Origin: Alopecurus myosuroides
Taxonomy: Eukaryota; Streptophyta; Magnoliopsida; Poales; Poaceae
Length of the DNA stretch: 64,000 nucleotides
NCBI GenBank assembly: GCA_028641055.1
Contig: CM054059.1
Span: forward strand, 436,112,167 to 436,176,166
Direction: 5' to 3'
The translations under genes were made by a program, and so were the position numbers. Of the stretch, positions 42,853 through 54,566 are shown piece by piece (within the stretch, counting starts at the first letter, position 1; each line of letters begins with the position of its first letter). The notes below the pieces were generated by a model. That model was not told the DNA's origin. It did no database searches and saw nothing but the letters and a program-made list of their open reading frames with translations.

Positions 42853-44639
42853 AATCTACCCCCCTTACAAGAATCTCGTCCCGAGATTCCTGAAGGAGAA
42901 GAAAGAAGGAACACCGGTTTTGAACGATCTTCTTGAACCTTACGATTCTCTTCTCGAAGAGGTTAATCCGTAGCATCTTGAAGTATTGAACGGATACACC
43001 TTAGGTAAGAGGGAAACTCTTAGGAAATGATCTTCACGAAGATCGAGTATCTCATGGCTAACTCATAACAGGGATGTTCATAAAGAACTATTGAGTTATC
43101 GTGCATGAAACACATCAAGATAACGGAGGGAATAGAAGATGGTTTCAAGTGTTCGGATGGTGGTTCTTGAAAAGATTTAGGTTATGAGCTTTGCACAAGA
43201 CTTTAAATCCTTTTGGAAAAGAGAGGTTGAACAACTTATGACATCGAGGTTTCTTCAAACAGAAAACAAAGATGGAAAGTTTTGTGTTGGATACCACAAA
43301 GTAATATCCGTAGACGAGGGAAACACGAGGGAACACTGTAATTCGTGCGTCCAAGAGGATTTGATACAGGATCATGTTCACTCCTCGGAGTGGACACGAA
43401 GATAAGGAACTTTCAACCATTCCATAACTGTTTCTTGAAATCCTTGTCAAGGATCGAGAAGTTACTTCACAACAGAAGATGAGTAACCAAAAGATGTTGG
43501 AACACCGTGGTTAAGGAGGAACTTCTTGGTCACCCCATAAGATGAGTAACCAGCGAGGGTTGGAACACCGGAAGAAAACAGGGAACCTCTTTCCTATTGT
43601 GGATTTGACGTAGCAATACGTTTACCACATGGTTAAGATCCCATGGCTGAAGTAACTGACAAATTCACACAATGTGTGAGAAAAACAGAATTTCAAGTAT
43701 AAACAACTTGAGAAAGGGAACTGATCAATGGGGTTACAAAACACCAAGAGATGTTCCCACGAGGAACTAGTTTTTACGAGAACTAAGGTTTTGGAGGTTC
43801 AACGAAGAGACATTGGAAGAATCAACTTCCAAGTTATCCTGGATGTTTTAGATACCGACAGCAGGCTCACGACAAGCCTTTTGTAGGTCATCAGGTGAAA
43901 GTAAAACTCCGTTTGAAAGAACGGTGAGGAAAACTTGTTGAGAACGGTCCACGCAAGAATTCTCACGGGGAGTGGTTGTTCTTACGGATTCAAAGGGTTA
44001 CAAGGTTAGGCCTTCCGGCTAATTGTGTCAACCACAACATCAACCATGCCGTCTTCTGAAAAGACCTAATTCGATACCCTTGAGGAAACACCAACCATCG
44101 TTGCTGCTTGAGATCCAGCTCTGGTTAGGGAGTTGATAACTCAGACTTGGCATGTTTGATCAAAGAGGTTGCACCGGTTATCAACGGGATACATATGCTA
44201 GATTCTCAAGACATGGACTACAATGTCACACTCAAGGGGATGGGTGAGATTGCAAAACTCATGTATTAGCAACTTGTGAAAGATGGTTGCACCTACATGG
44301 TTTACTTGCAAAGGAACACATCAGAGTCCTTGTTAGAAGGAGGTTACAGAGATAACGAAGTTCTGAAACTTCTTCTCTTTCACAAACAATCAGTCAGTAG
44401 CTTAGTGTGGATGTAAACTTCTTCGGATAGATGGAGGTAACAACCTACCATCTCAAGAGTAGTTCACACATGCATGACCAACTTAGGTTATTCCCGAAGG
44501 AACAAGAAAACTTTTTTTCGAATCCATGGCGACAACTTTCACCATAAGCACATGATCCAGAGTAAGTCACTTCGAACATCCAGAACACAACTTCATGATG
44601 ACACAAAGATGGTTCTCGAAAGTTTCCAACGTTAGTGCC

Positions 44640-44890
44640 CAGTGTTCAACATTAACCTCTTGCAACTTGGGTAAATAGGAATGTCATCGATGGGCTCGAC
44701 AATACCCTTATCATAACACTCCAAGAAGAGGGTTCATATGATACATGAACGAGGCAATGTATTGGTCAGACCAAAGGACATGAAGGTGTACTCAGCAAAA
44801 CACCATGAGTGAAACACCATCAGGATAGTCCTTGGATCTTTTCTCGATTTGACGATAGCCCAAATCAAATCAAGGTTGGAATGATAGCAT
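44640..44890 (-). pseudogene. Relic of a Gypsy reverse transcriptase
   Basis: Reading leftward, a degenerate GYRQIEKRSKDYP block (about 44865-44820) is followed, after a frame change, by YTFMSFGLTN (about 44791-44761). After further damage comes IDDIPIY (about 44690-44670). These are three ordered reverse transcriptase landmarks of Ty3/Gypsy (the GYHQ block, the FGL.NAP block, and the catalytic DD block). Their order and spacing show the interior descends from an autonomous Gypsy element. Confidence 0.65.
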
Positions 44891-46609
44891 GACCATTGAA
44901 GAGATACTATCAAGCTTCAACACAAAGGTAACTAGACATCCCTTAACGAAGGATCCAGTTAGGCGGAGCTCTTGTCTTTCAACTCTCCAAGTTAGTGATT
45001 AATCTCAACCAACTAGTCCAGGATATCCAGTAGGTTTCCTTGGAGAAAGGAGTGGTTCGAACTACCCCTTGATTAGACATTACGGTCAGGGAACAACCTG
45101 GTGATACTTCTAGAGAGACAACTAGAATATCACAACGTACCGGTATGTCTTAGAAATCGAAAGGAGGCATGCTTTTCAAAACAACCGATATGAACATGAG
45201 AGCTTCGGCATGAACCTAACTCTCTGACTAGAAATGTGCACCGAAGTGAACGGATTTGGTAACACGACCAACTTCAAGAAGAGGCTGGGTGACCAGTAGT
45301 GCTAAGAAGGATACAGATGTTTCTTAGATCTTTCAAAGCAATGGAAATTGCTAGGAACATCTGATGCACACCTCAATGCACACCCAACATTCTTAAGCAT
45401 TAAAGCTTGGAGGAAGGGAGAGTGAAGATGTGTGAGAGCATCACTTCATCATTAAGGCCATGAAACTCAGCACAACCTTTTGATATAAAGGAGTGTGATG
45501 CTCGAAGGTGGAACAAAGTAGAAGATGATGAAATTTCTTCAATCTGCGGATTACAAAACTTTGACCTGGTCCTGAAGATGAACGAGGTACTGGAGTTTGT
45601 TTCTCCTGACATCCCAAGGTGGAATGTTTTGACAGAAAACAAGAGCAGATGCATTGGAAGAATCCAATACCATATGTAACTTGGTTTCCAAACATCGGAC
45701 GAAATTCGGAAAGCAACTAAAGAGTAGGAACATGCTCTGGAAAATCCTGAGATCACGTTGGATGCACAGGTAATACTCATGTGTAGAACCCATGCCAAAA
45801 AGTTGGTATAGTTGAACCAAGAACAAAGATATGGGAATCATAAAGAACACTCTTGTTGTGATCCCTTTTTGGTTCCAAAGGAAAGCCTACGGCTATTAGA
45901 GTTGGAATTTCCTAGCCACCCGGAGGTAAAACAGACTCCTCAGGATTCAACGTAACAGAACTTGGGTTAAAGGTCAGCATCCTGTACTGATGGCATGAGC
46001 ATCACATGGTTATTAAACCACATGACTCAACTCACCACTACTCAGCACATTCCGGGACCTTCGGTTCAAGTTCAAGGGGTAAAAACACAGAGAAAGGAGT
46101 AACTACTATCTTAGTGCCTTAGGACACTACCAGTAGCAATCATGAAGTATCTTTCAAAGGACAACAATAGCTCCATAAGAACTTGGAGCAGAGGATAACG
46201 GATACATTCGAGATGAAAAGGAAATCTCGAGGTTCAGGATTTGAAACTTTGGAACATGTAAGAAGGTGGAATCCACACAACCCTAAGAGATTGGAATGGA
46301 AAGGAAATCTCCCAGTTTAAAAGATAACGGAACACGGAACACACACGACTCTAGAAACTCATAACTAGGTCAACTTGGATAAAAGACGTCCATGCCAAAC
46401 AAGGCACCTAAGTTTTGAATGAATAGAAGGGATAGCAAAACCTTTTCAAATCAAAACAGGTAAGGTGACCCAGAGTTAGAGCGATACCAGATAAGGAGTA
46501 AAAAGAATCCTAAGAAGGTTTTCACAACTCATTTGAAGTTTCATAATAGTTTTCACAAACACTAGACTCAACATCGACCAAGCAGTAAGGTTTTCCTACA
46601 GGCAGTCCT

Positions 46610-46621
46610 GCTCTGATACCA
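46610..46621 (-). promoter_or_regulatory. LARD-like primer-binding site
   Basis: TGGTATCAGAGC on the minus strand, five bases from the 5' LTR edge at 46627, matches initiator methionine tRNA. It fixes the orientation of the element. Confidence 0.88.
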
Positions 46622-46626
46622 TGACT

Positions 46627-49600
46627 TGTCACGACCCCGGACCCAGAGATATACATACTGTTATGTGCTCCTAGCCATGGACTCACAAGGGCTTCAGGGT
46701 TACCAGCCCCGGCCGCAACAAACAATGGCAGGCAGACTGGATTCATCGGCACGTAGTCCGGATCCCCAGTCTACTACTCCTTGTATCCATGCTAGTCATA
46801 ACCAACTATGCATATCAAAGAGTCCACGAATCGAATGAAACTGAAGGAAACGGGACCAAAGCTATACAGAGATGCTATGTGTCCAGAAAGTGCAACAACA
46901 ATCGAGGGTTACTGGGGTTACCTCGCCCCAGGCCGATCACATCGACAGGCGGGCTCGGACATGGATCATCGGCTCCACAACCCCTCGACTGCAACAACTA
47001 TGCAGGCATAGCCAAAACTGTATAACGATGAGCTCGAAACCAACAACCGATCAAAGCAGTACTCTAAACATGAAGCTTTATTAAACAAGTATTACTAGAG
47101 TATAGCTTACAAGCAGAGGTCACATGACCCAACATTACATCAGACAACGGAAGGCAAATTATGTTGCTAATCAACAAGAACCAAAAAGGCCTAAGAGGCC
47201 GCAACATAAGGCGACGTCCCAGCCCATAGATTCCAGGCTGCTACCTGGGAACCCCGAACTACTCGTCGATGTCCACGTTGACTCATCACCGATGTGAGAT
47301 CTTCACCTGAACCAAATTAAGCAAACCTGAGTACGGAAGGTACTCAACAAGACTTAGTTAACCTATTATATATCTGCTAACTTCAGAAAGGGTTTTATGA
47401 AGAATGTTTTGCGTAAAGCCATCTTTGTTTTGCAAGTTGAGAAAGGAATAGCATGTCTCATAGAAGTTTTTCAAAACAGATGAGAAGCTCAACTACTGTA
47501 ATCATCATCTTTTAAGACCACCAATATCAATTCCCAGCATCTCACATGCTACAAGGATCACCCCTCCCGGCATCTCCGGGGAGGCACCCTTCATCTATTG
47601 CCTCCATGCCTTGTCAACATCTTTTACGTCACGTTTAAGTTATCTATGACCTCGTGGCTTTCACCAAGTCGTCCTTAACCGTGGACACGGCTTTCCGAAA
47701 TATTTATCCCTGCAGGGTGGTACACTTTACCCACACGTACCATCCGACTCTTAACGCCACATGTACGCTCGTCCATGGAGCGCGGCAGAGGGTGGTTGGC
47801 CACGACCTTTATCTTGTCGAGCCCTATCCATGAGTCAACCCAAACAGGGCCACCCCGTCAACAGGGAGTTGGCCACCTCCTGACGGCACCTGTTCTGTGA
47901 GTCGGGAACAAGATCCGTGTACGTCCATCACTTGTCCCGGTCACGCCCTAAACACCTCCAAAAGGTTTTTGACTCACACGCAGATGGAAATCCCAAACTA
48001 CGTGACTCACGGATAGAACCAAACAAGTTAGTTAGTCGAGCGCGGTCTGTTAGGCCTCGCGTGTGGTTGCATGCTCAGTCTTGGTTTCCACGGCGAGACC
48101 TTACTCCTAGGGTTGGCAAGTACGGGACCAAGAACCACTTCCCAAGTGGCCTCCCGTCCTCGCCTTAGTCAAGTTAACCACACAGCACTCATCTCACCTC
48201 GTCATCATATCATACTAGGTTATCGTAGCTCTGATTCATCAACCGGATGGAGCAGAGGTATCAAACATGTAAAGCTAAGCGAAGCAGATATGAGGCTCTG
48301 GCGATGCGCACAAGCAAATCTATGGCGGCTAGGAGCAGTGGATCAGGATATTGAGGCAATGCAGTATATAGGTGAACTATGTCTACTAGCATCAAATAGT
48401 TTGGAATCGAATGCAACGTACGAGATCAAATGTTGTTCGAAAGCATATATGAGCAGATAAGAGGTTATGCTTGCCTTGGTTATAAGAAAACCAGATAAAG
48501 ATCTTCTGGAATAAGTGCTTGACTTTTCGGTTAGGATCAAGTATTCGTCGTTGGATTGCTGGACTTCTCTTCGGAGTCACGTTCTACCGAGGGGGAAACA
48601 AACACCGAAAGAGAAATAACAATCAAACATGGCATCGATGCAATGCGCAATATGTATGCATGAGCAGATTAATGCACTGAAATAAAGCCCTAAGCATGAT
48701 CGTTGGTTTGCTAGGGTTCATATGTCAGAAATGCAGTTTTAGTGAAAAGGTCCCGAAATAGACCCCGGAGGGGGTTTCGGACGATTATGAAAGTGAGTGC
48801 AATTTTAGTTGCTCAAATGAGGTTGAAAACATCATAAACATGTTGCATTTGTCATTTTGAGCATTTTGGTATATAACTTTTATTTTTCTAATTTTGGTGA
48901 ATAAAAACTTATTTTTCTATTTTTAAATGAATTAAACAGCATTAAATAATGTCCAAAAAATAAAGTGTGTCAAACATATATGAAAGTGACATTTTTGAGA
49001 AGTGTACATTTTTCTGATCACTCCCATATTTTTATTATATTTTTCCGAGAAACATTTTGGAAGATATGAAATTATCAAGTTTTATTAAGTTTCTGAAATA
49101 TTCAACCAGTAGAGGGGCCCACGTGTCAGCTATTTCGATGTAAAAGAAATAACTGAAAAAGGGCCGGTGACATGGGCATGACGTCACTATGACGTCATCC
49201 CGGGGCCATCTCTCCTCAGCTCCGATGCAATCGATCGATCCTGCGCGGGGCTTTCGAATCAAAGTGCACCACGGGCTAGGGCAGAGTGAGGGGAAGCTGG
49301 GGGTGGTCGCGGTAGACCGATTGGTCGCCGGAGCTCACGCCGACAAGCTGCGGCGCGGCGGCGGACGGCGGGCATCGGCGAGGGGGCGAACCAGAGGGGG
49401 ATGGAGGAAGGGGAGGGCACCGGCGGGTGCAGTAGCTCACCGTGATGTTGTTGCCGAGCTCGGAAGAAGTCGAGGTGGCCGGAATTCGCGGCGACGGCGA
49501 GGTTGGCCGGCGGCCGGGTTTGGGAAAGAACACCCGATTCGCCGGATTGAGGCCCTCCTAGCTCGAGCTTCTTTACAGAGGTGGAGAGGAGAGGGTGACG

Positions 49601-50206
49601 AAGACGATGGAGGGCTCAGCTCGTCGCGGCATGGCCGGAGATGGCGGCGCCATGGCGGCTAACCCTAGCTAGGGTTTCGGCCATGGGAGCCACAGAGAGG
49701 GAGAGAGAGCTGTGAGGGGCGAGGAGGAGGGAAGAGGCACACGGGACCTTGTGCCTTATCGGCTCGAGCAAGCAGGGAGGCAGGGAGGTACGTGGCGAGG
49801 CGGCCGGCGGTGCCACGGAGCTGCTCCGACTGTCACAGGTTGAAGACGGTGGTTTTGCAAAAATCCCCTGGAAGTTTTCGGAATTGCAGAGAAGCCCTTT
49901 TCCACTATAAAACAGAACATAAAACAGAGTTTTGGGGACCTTTTTGTGAACAGAAAATTTGGCAAAAATACTTTTTGAAAAGCTCACAAAATTTCCAACC
50001 TCACCATGTATTGCTTTGGTGAAATTGAAATACTTTTCAGTACAAAATTTTGGAACCCCTTTTAAGTACTTTTTGGTGGGATTTTCTGAAACCATTTGAA
50101 TTCATAAACAAAACTGATTTAAATTGGTTTCAAATTTTGTTTCCATGCATGAATGATATGAACACAACACCACACACCCTATGGTTGCAAAATTTGGGTT
50201 GTTACA
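46627..50206 (-). repeat. LARD-like 5' LTR (right copy)
   Basis: 3580 bp, equal in length to the left copy. The differences seen are single bases, for example GACCCYGG at the outer end, AACAAYGGC, and AAAAYTGATT near the inner end. The paired TGACGTCA sites lie at 49179-49186 and 49190-49197. Confidence 0.95.
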
Positions 50207-50211
50207 TCCCA

Positions 50212-50618
50212 CTCCCGCCGTTCGCAAGCACAAGGCCAAGCCCCGCATCATTGTTGATGAGGATGAAGAAGAGGCCGGTCCATCTCAACCTCCTCCCTCT
50301 AGCAATGCTTTAAAATGGATGGCAAGGGCCCTCAAGAAGGTGTTTCGTTTGAACAAGAAGATTGAGCAACACCAATGGGAAGCTCATTATGATACGGAAC
50401 TCAAGAACCACAATAAAGCTCAAGCCTCTCGTCAACGTCTCCGTGAGGAAGGTCTCTCCATTGAATCCCTGGTTCTTCCTAGCATCACGGATTGGGACAA
50501 ATGGCAAGAAAAGGACCCCAAGGGCAAGCTAATTGAGTGGTCCGAGGAAGAAGGAGACGAAGCTACTAGCTCTCACCGCCGTGCCCCCTCTCCGGACCCG
50601 GAAGCCTCCTCCGAGTGA
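50212..50618 (+). pseudogene. Sirevirus 1 third ORF, 3' part
   Basis: The frame resumes in phase after one TCCCA copy is discounted. It encodes a basic RKHKAKPRII, the acidic DEDEEEAG and the helical ALKKVFRLNKKIEQHQWEAH, and ends with an acidic PSPDPEASSE tail, stopping at 50616-50618. The C-terminal block KWQEKDPKGKLIEW has a counterpart in the third ORF of Sirevirus 2. Confidence 0.85.
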
Positions 50619-51029
50619 TCTTCGGGGCGTCAGCATCTTGATCTCCCTCTTTTGGTATCTTTATGCCAACGAGGGAGAGAAATATATATTAGGAACGGGC
50701 ATTTGCATGGGTCTCCCTCAAGCTTCTTCGATTTGCATCTTTTATTTGCTTGAGGGAGTTTGGCTTCTTATTTGGTCATTTGGAACTTCGGTGTGTTTAC
50801 ATTATTCCTATCAATCGTGAACCTCGTTATATTATGCATGTATGAACCTCGTATCGTATTATTTATGTGTTATGTGTGTTATGTGATATCGCTGTCATAT
50901 TACTCTTATATATAATGCCTAGATACTCTCAATATGAAAGGAGCATACCTTTAGGGGGAGCTCCTTTCATATTGTGTTTTTTAATCATGCAAATAGGGAT
51001 GTTGTCATCAATTACCAAAAAGGGGAGAA
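50619..51029 (+). promoter_or_regulatory. Sirevirus 1 3' untranslated region with polypurine tracts
   Basis: AGGGGGAG at 50953-50960 is an extra polypurine motif. CAAAAAGGGGAGAA at 51016-51029 abuts the 3' LTR and is the main plus-strand primer. Several polypurine tracts are a known Sirevirus trait. Confidence 0.75.
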
Positions 51030-52468
51030 TGAAAGATCATCGTCCGTTTTGGTAATTATATGACAACATACCTATTTGATCTAATGTTTGTTCGATAAAT
51101 GAAAATGCCCAGGTTAAATCAGGTTCACTAAGTATTTGGGGTGAGCGCTCGTTTTATATGAAAAGAGCAAGGAGAAAGAAATCCAGGGAGGTACTTTTGC
51201 ACAGGAGCGGAGGCTCCGGTGAATCCACCGGAGGCTCCGCCCAGGATCCGGTGGGGGTCCGGTGTGGGCTCCGCCCAAATCGTCTTCTAGATCACAACTG
51301 CGGAGGCTCGGACGGAAGGTCCGGTGGGGCGGAACCTCCGCCATTCCCACCGGAGGCTCCACCTCCTACAAAACCTGGCGTACACACACGAGAGGGTCCG
51401 GTGCGCCTCCGGTGGAGGCTCCGCCCAAACGGCGTTCTGTTGGACAAGAGCGGAGGCTCCACCGGAGCCTCCGGTGGCCTATCCTGGCCACAGTGTAAAT
51501 GGGGTCCGGTGGATCTCCGGTGGGGGCTCCGCCAGAACCAGTTTCTGTTGCACGGGTGCGGAGGTTCCACCGGAGCCTCCGGTGCACCTCCGGTGGGGCG
51601 GAACCTCCGCCATTCCCACCGGTACCTCCGCCACGTGGTCCAGCAAGCGTGTACAAGTGCGCTGCACCACTGCACAAGTGAATGAAGCCCACCGGAGCCT
51701 CCGGTGAAACCACCGGAGCCTCCGGTGCTCCTGGACTGCAACGGCCCTTAAATGAAAGGGGTATAAATACCCCTTCCCCTACCTCTTAAATGCTAAGCTT
51801 TCCCCCATTCTCTCTCCTAGCCATTAATGAAAGCTTCATCCGCCTAGATCTCCCACTCCGTCCACCCAATCACTCTCATACTTGGTGGAGAGCTAGAGGA
51901 GGCCTAGATCCACACTTCCACCAAAGGAATCTCAAATCCATCCACCACAACCTAGTAGATCTAGAATCCTACTTGAGGCCTAGAAACCTTAGTAGATCTT
52001 GTGCTTGTAGCTTCCACCTTGTTGCAAGAAGCTACGGATTGCTTGAGAGCCTCCATCCATCTTGTGGAGTGACCTCAAGCCCTTGTAAAGGTTTGGTCAA
52101 CGCCTTCAAGTCGACCTCATAGTGGAAACAAGAATCTCCCTCACCGGAGAAGCTCAAGGAGAACAAGGTGTGCACAACCGTGCTATTGAGGAGCGCCTAG
52201 GTGGCTCCCCACCTCTCCAACGTAGACGTACTTCTCTTTGAGAAGGAACTACGTGAATCATATCCTTGTCTCCTTGTTTACACTTGTTGTTTGCTTTACT
52301 ACCTTACACTTAACTTCCGTTGCGCATATTATCTTGTTCACATAGGTTGCTCACCTAGATGCACATCTAGAGAACATTATCTTATCTCGCTTAGCCTCAC
52401 TAAAAAGAAAAGAAAAATTGGTAGTCAACCTATTCACCCCCTCTCTAGTTGACCATAGTGCACTTTCA
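51030..52468 (+). repeat. Sirevirus 1 3' LTR
   Basis: 1439 bp. Relative to the 5' LTR it lacks a 13-bp stretch near 51320 and carries a 21-bp duplication near 51707-51727. That duplication gives a fourth copy of CACCGGAGCCTCCGGTG (51460, 51568, 51690, 51711). TATAAATA is at 51762-51769. It ends at 52468, followed by GACAC. Confidence 0.95.
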
Positions 52469-52564
52469 GACACCTTTGGGGGTGCCGTTGTGGCGTTTTT
52501 TTTGGTCCGGGCCCCCATTGGGCCTTTGGGGGGCATTTGGAGGGTGCCGGTGGAGATGCTCTGA

Positions 52565-54566
52565 AGCGTCGGGACAGAAGATTAATCTACATAAGTCCTC
52601 GATCTTCTTTGGGAATAAATGCATTGACACTATTAGGAGTTTTGTGATGGATAAGTCGGAAGTGACCAATGAAATCCTTCAGGAAACCTACTTCTCTATG
52701 CCAAAGAAAATTGTTAGGGAAACTACGACTTCTTTCAAGCAGGGTCCTGGTTGAGAAAGTTTGGTGCAGCGTCACAGGTATTGCGGGGCGTCGATTGTCA
52801 CGTGCAGGGAAGGAAATTTGGCTCAAATCAGTGGTCTGGTCCATCCCCACATATGTGATGAGTTGCTTTCAGCTACCTAAAATCTCTTGCGATAAAATGA
52901 GGTAAGTATCTCCAACCACTGGTGGGGTTTCGAGGATGGGCACCGGAAAATGCATTGGCGGTCGTGGAACCGACTCTCTGCTCCAAAATCTGTTGGTGGC
53001 TTGGGTTTCCGAGATTTTGGCCTCTTCAACCAAGCTATGTTAGGCAAGCAGTGATGCTGGTTGATCACTGGCCCGTCTTCTCTTTGTGCGAGGGTGTTGA
53101 AGGGTCGCTACTGTCCCGACACGGATTTCATGTCTGGTCAAGCCAAAATCTGCCTCGTTCGTGTGGCGTTCAATTCTGCATGGTCGTGTTTAGTTGGTCC
53201 GGGGTATAAGATGGGGTATTGCAATGGCGATCGGGTTAGCACCACCAAAGATAGTTGGATTCCTGACTACCCGGTAGGTACCTTTAAGCCTCTTTCCCCT
53301 ATTCCGAACAATGCCAAGTTTCGTTTCTTGATGAATGAGCATGGTACAGAGTGGTAGGAGTTCACTATGCGTGGTTTCTTACATGAAGAACTAGACGGGG
53401 CAATACTGCGAGTTCCAATCAGCCGACAATGGGGAGAAGACTTCCTGTCCTGGGTGCATGACAAGCATGGCCACTATACGGTACGGTCAACCTATAATCT
53501 GGCCCAAACGGCTTCGTTCTTCTCGGATAGAGGTACAACATGAAGAGGAGATACCTTAGACCGGGAGACTGAAGCTAGGTTATGGAAGAACGTCTGGGCA
53601 TTCCAGGCCCCTAACAAGATGAAAGTGGTAATATGGCGGATGATCCATGATTGTCTACCAACAGGCCATCAGTTGGTGCACCGACGCATTCCGGCGGATG
53701 ATCGGTGTGGTTTCTATGGCCAGGTGGAACACCTACTCCTCCTATGCCCGTTTGCAAGGGCGGTGTGGGAGGAAGTGAAAGAGAACTTCAGGCTCAGATT
53801 TTGCAGGAAAAGCTTGACTAGCATGGAGCAGTGGATCTCCACGTTCCTTTAGCGGGAGACGGAGACGAGCGCCACTGTCTTGGTTGGCTTGTGTTGGCAT
53901 GTGTGGGAGGCGAGGAATGATTTGAGGAACAATGGGGTTCAGGTAAAGCCTGTGTGAGTGGCGACCAAAGTGCTGGCATATGTTAAGTTCATTCTTGCTC
54001 ACTCTGTAAAAACTAAGGTTGCCAAATCCCAAGCAGCAGAAACCAGAGTGTGCCCGTGGGTTCCACCGCCGGAGGGCTTCGTCTATGTTAATGTGGATGC
54101 GGCATTGTTCCCCTCTGATTGCAGGATGGGTTGGGGAGCGGTGTTTAGAAGTCACACGGGGGACTTTCATCTCTCCTGTTCGGAAGTTCTGCCGAGCTTC
54201 CCCATGTCGGAAGTGGTGGAGGCCATCACGGGAAGGCGTGCGCTAACAGTGTCCAAGGATAATGGCTTCCAGAAGGTGGTTCTTGTATCCGACTGTCTTT
54301 TGGTGATACAACGGATCTCTGCCCCAACTCGAGACCGTTATATGCTTGGATCTACCATGGGTGATATCAAAACCTTGAAGACAGTCTTTGAGTCATGTTC
54401 TTTCTGATTTTCTAGTAGGAAACTGAATGCTGTAGCGCATAAATTGGCTCGTTCTGTTGAGCCTTTAGTTTGTAAGTTATCTGTTGGTGTAATCCTGGAG
54501 CTCATTCGGGGTGAAATTTGTAATTATGTTGATTGATCAATAAAGCTACACATTCTCTCAAAAAAT
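52565..54566 (+). pseudogene. LINE B, right part: reverse transcriptase end, zf-RVT, RNase H and 3' tail
   Basis: The reverse transcriptase continues with EASGQKINLHKSSIFFGN in phase with the fragment ending at 15544. The rest is scattered over frames by many indels: RFWPLQPSY and similar remnants, then a zf-RVT block (KVVIWRMIHDCLPTG ... HLLLLCPFARAVWEEV, 53620-53775). RNase H follows, with VNVDAALF, SEVVEAIT, VLVSDCLLVIQ and, after an in-frame TGA near 54407, a degenerate AVAHKLARS. The 3' end reads GATCAATAAAGCTACACATT, then CTCTCAAAAAAT at about 54555-54566, a typical wheat-type LINE terminus. It is clearly older and more damaged than LINE A. Confidence 0.82.

Larger units (their letters stand above)
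42853..46626 (-). other. LARD-like internal domain, non-coding with Gypsy relics
   Basis: 3774 bp with no long open frame. The region is full of short stop-ridden stretches. It includes the polypurine tract at its left end, the primer-binding site at 46610-46621 and a decayed reverse transcriptase (separate entry). Isolated open frames on the minus strand (45400-45850) are not recognisable. Confidence 0.8.
39273..50206 (-). mobile_element. LARD-like LTR retrotransposon with 3580-bp LTRs, nested in Sirevirus 1 ORF3
   Basis: The direct repeats 39273-42852 and 46627-50206 are each exactly 3580 bp and flanked by a perfect TCCCA duplication (39268-39272 and 50207-50211). A primer-binding site (TGGTATCAGAGC, minus strand, 46621-46610) adjoins the right LTR. 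A polypurine tract (GGGGGGTAGATT, minus strand, at 42864-42853) adjoins the left one. The element therefore reads leftward and the right copy is the 5' LTR. The 3774-bp interior has no open gene. Very long LTRs with a non-coding interior match the LARD class described in barley and wheat. I count about 14 LTR differences (0.4%), so it moved recently, using proteins from elsewhere. Confidence 0.93.
17570..52468 (+). mobile_element. Sirevirus 1, Copia-superfamily LTR retrotransposon (host of two nested elements)
   Basis: The LTRs are 17570-19005 and 51030-52468. The internal order is gag, protease, integrase, reverse transcriptase, RNase H and a third ORF. Gene order with integrase before reverse transcriptase defines Copia. 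The long gag with a C-terminal coiled coil, the third ORF, GC-rich LTR palindromes and several polypurine tracts point to the Sirevirus lineage. Flanking pentamers GAAAC (17565-17569) and GACAC (52469-52473) are a target duplication with one mismatch. Without the inserts the element would be about 12 kb. The LTRs differ at about 27 positions in roughly 1420 aligned bases plus three indels, older than both nested elements. Confidence 0.92.
15545..52561 (-). mobile_element. PIF/Harbinger transposon split by a nested retrotransposon
   Basis: The left terminus GAACATCTCCACCGGCAACC and the inverse of the right terminus GAGCATCTCCACCGGCACCC (ending at 52561) form imperfect terminal inverted repeats. 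TGA flanks both ends (15542-15544 and 52562-52564). The element proper is 15545-17569 plus about 90 bp at 52474-52561, roughly 2.1 kb; the rest is a nested Copia insertion. PIF/Harbinger elements make 3-bp duplications, usually TTA or TAA, so TGA is a variant. Only the transposase gene is present. The Myb/SANT-like second protein found in autonomous PIF/Harbinger elements was not seen. Confidence 0.88.

Noticed and set aside
46610..46621. tRNA gene signal
   Set aside because: It is only 12 bases complementary to a tRNA end, next to an LTR; it is a primer-binding site.
39273..50206. Segmental duplication of 3.58 kb
   Set aside because: TG...CA ends, perfect 5-bp target duplication, primer-binding site and polypurine tract at the inner edges show it is an LTR pair.
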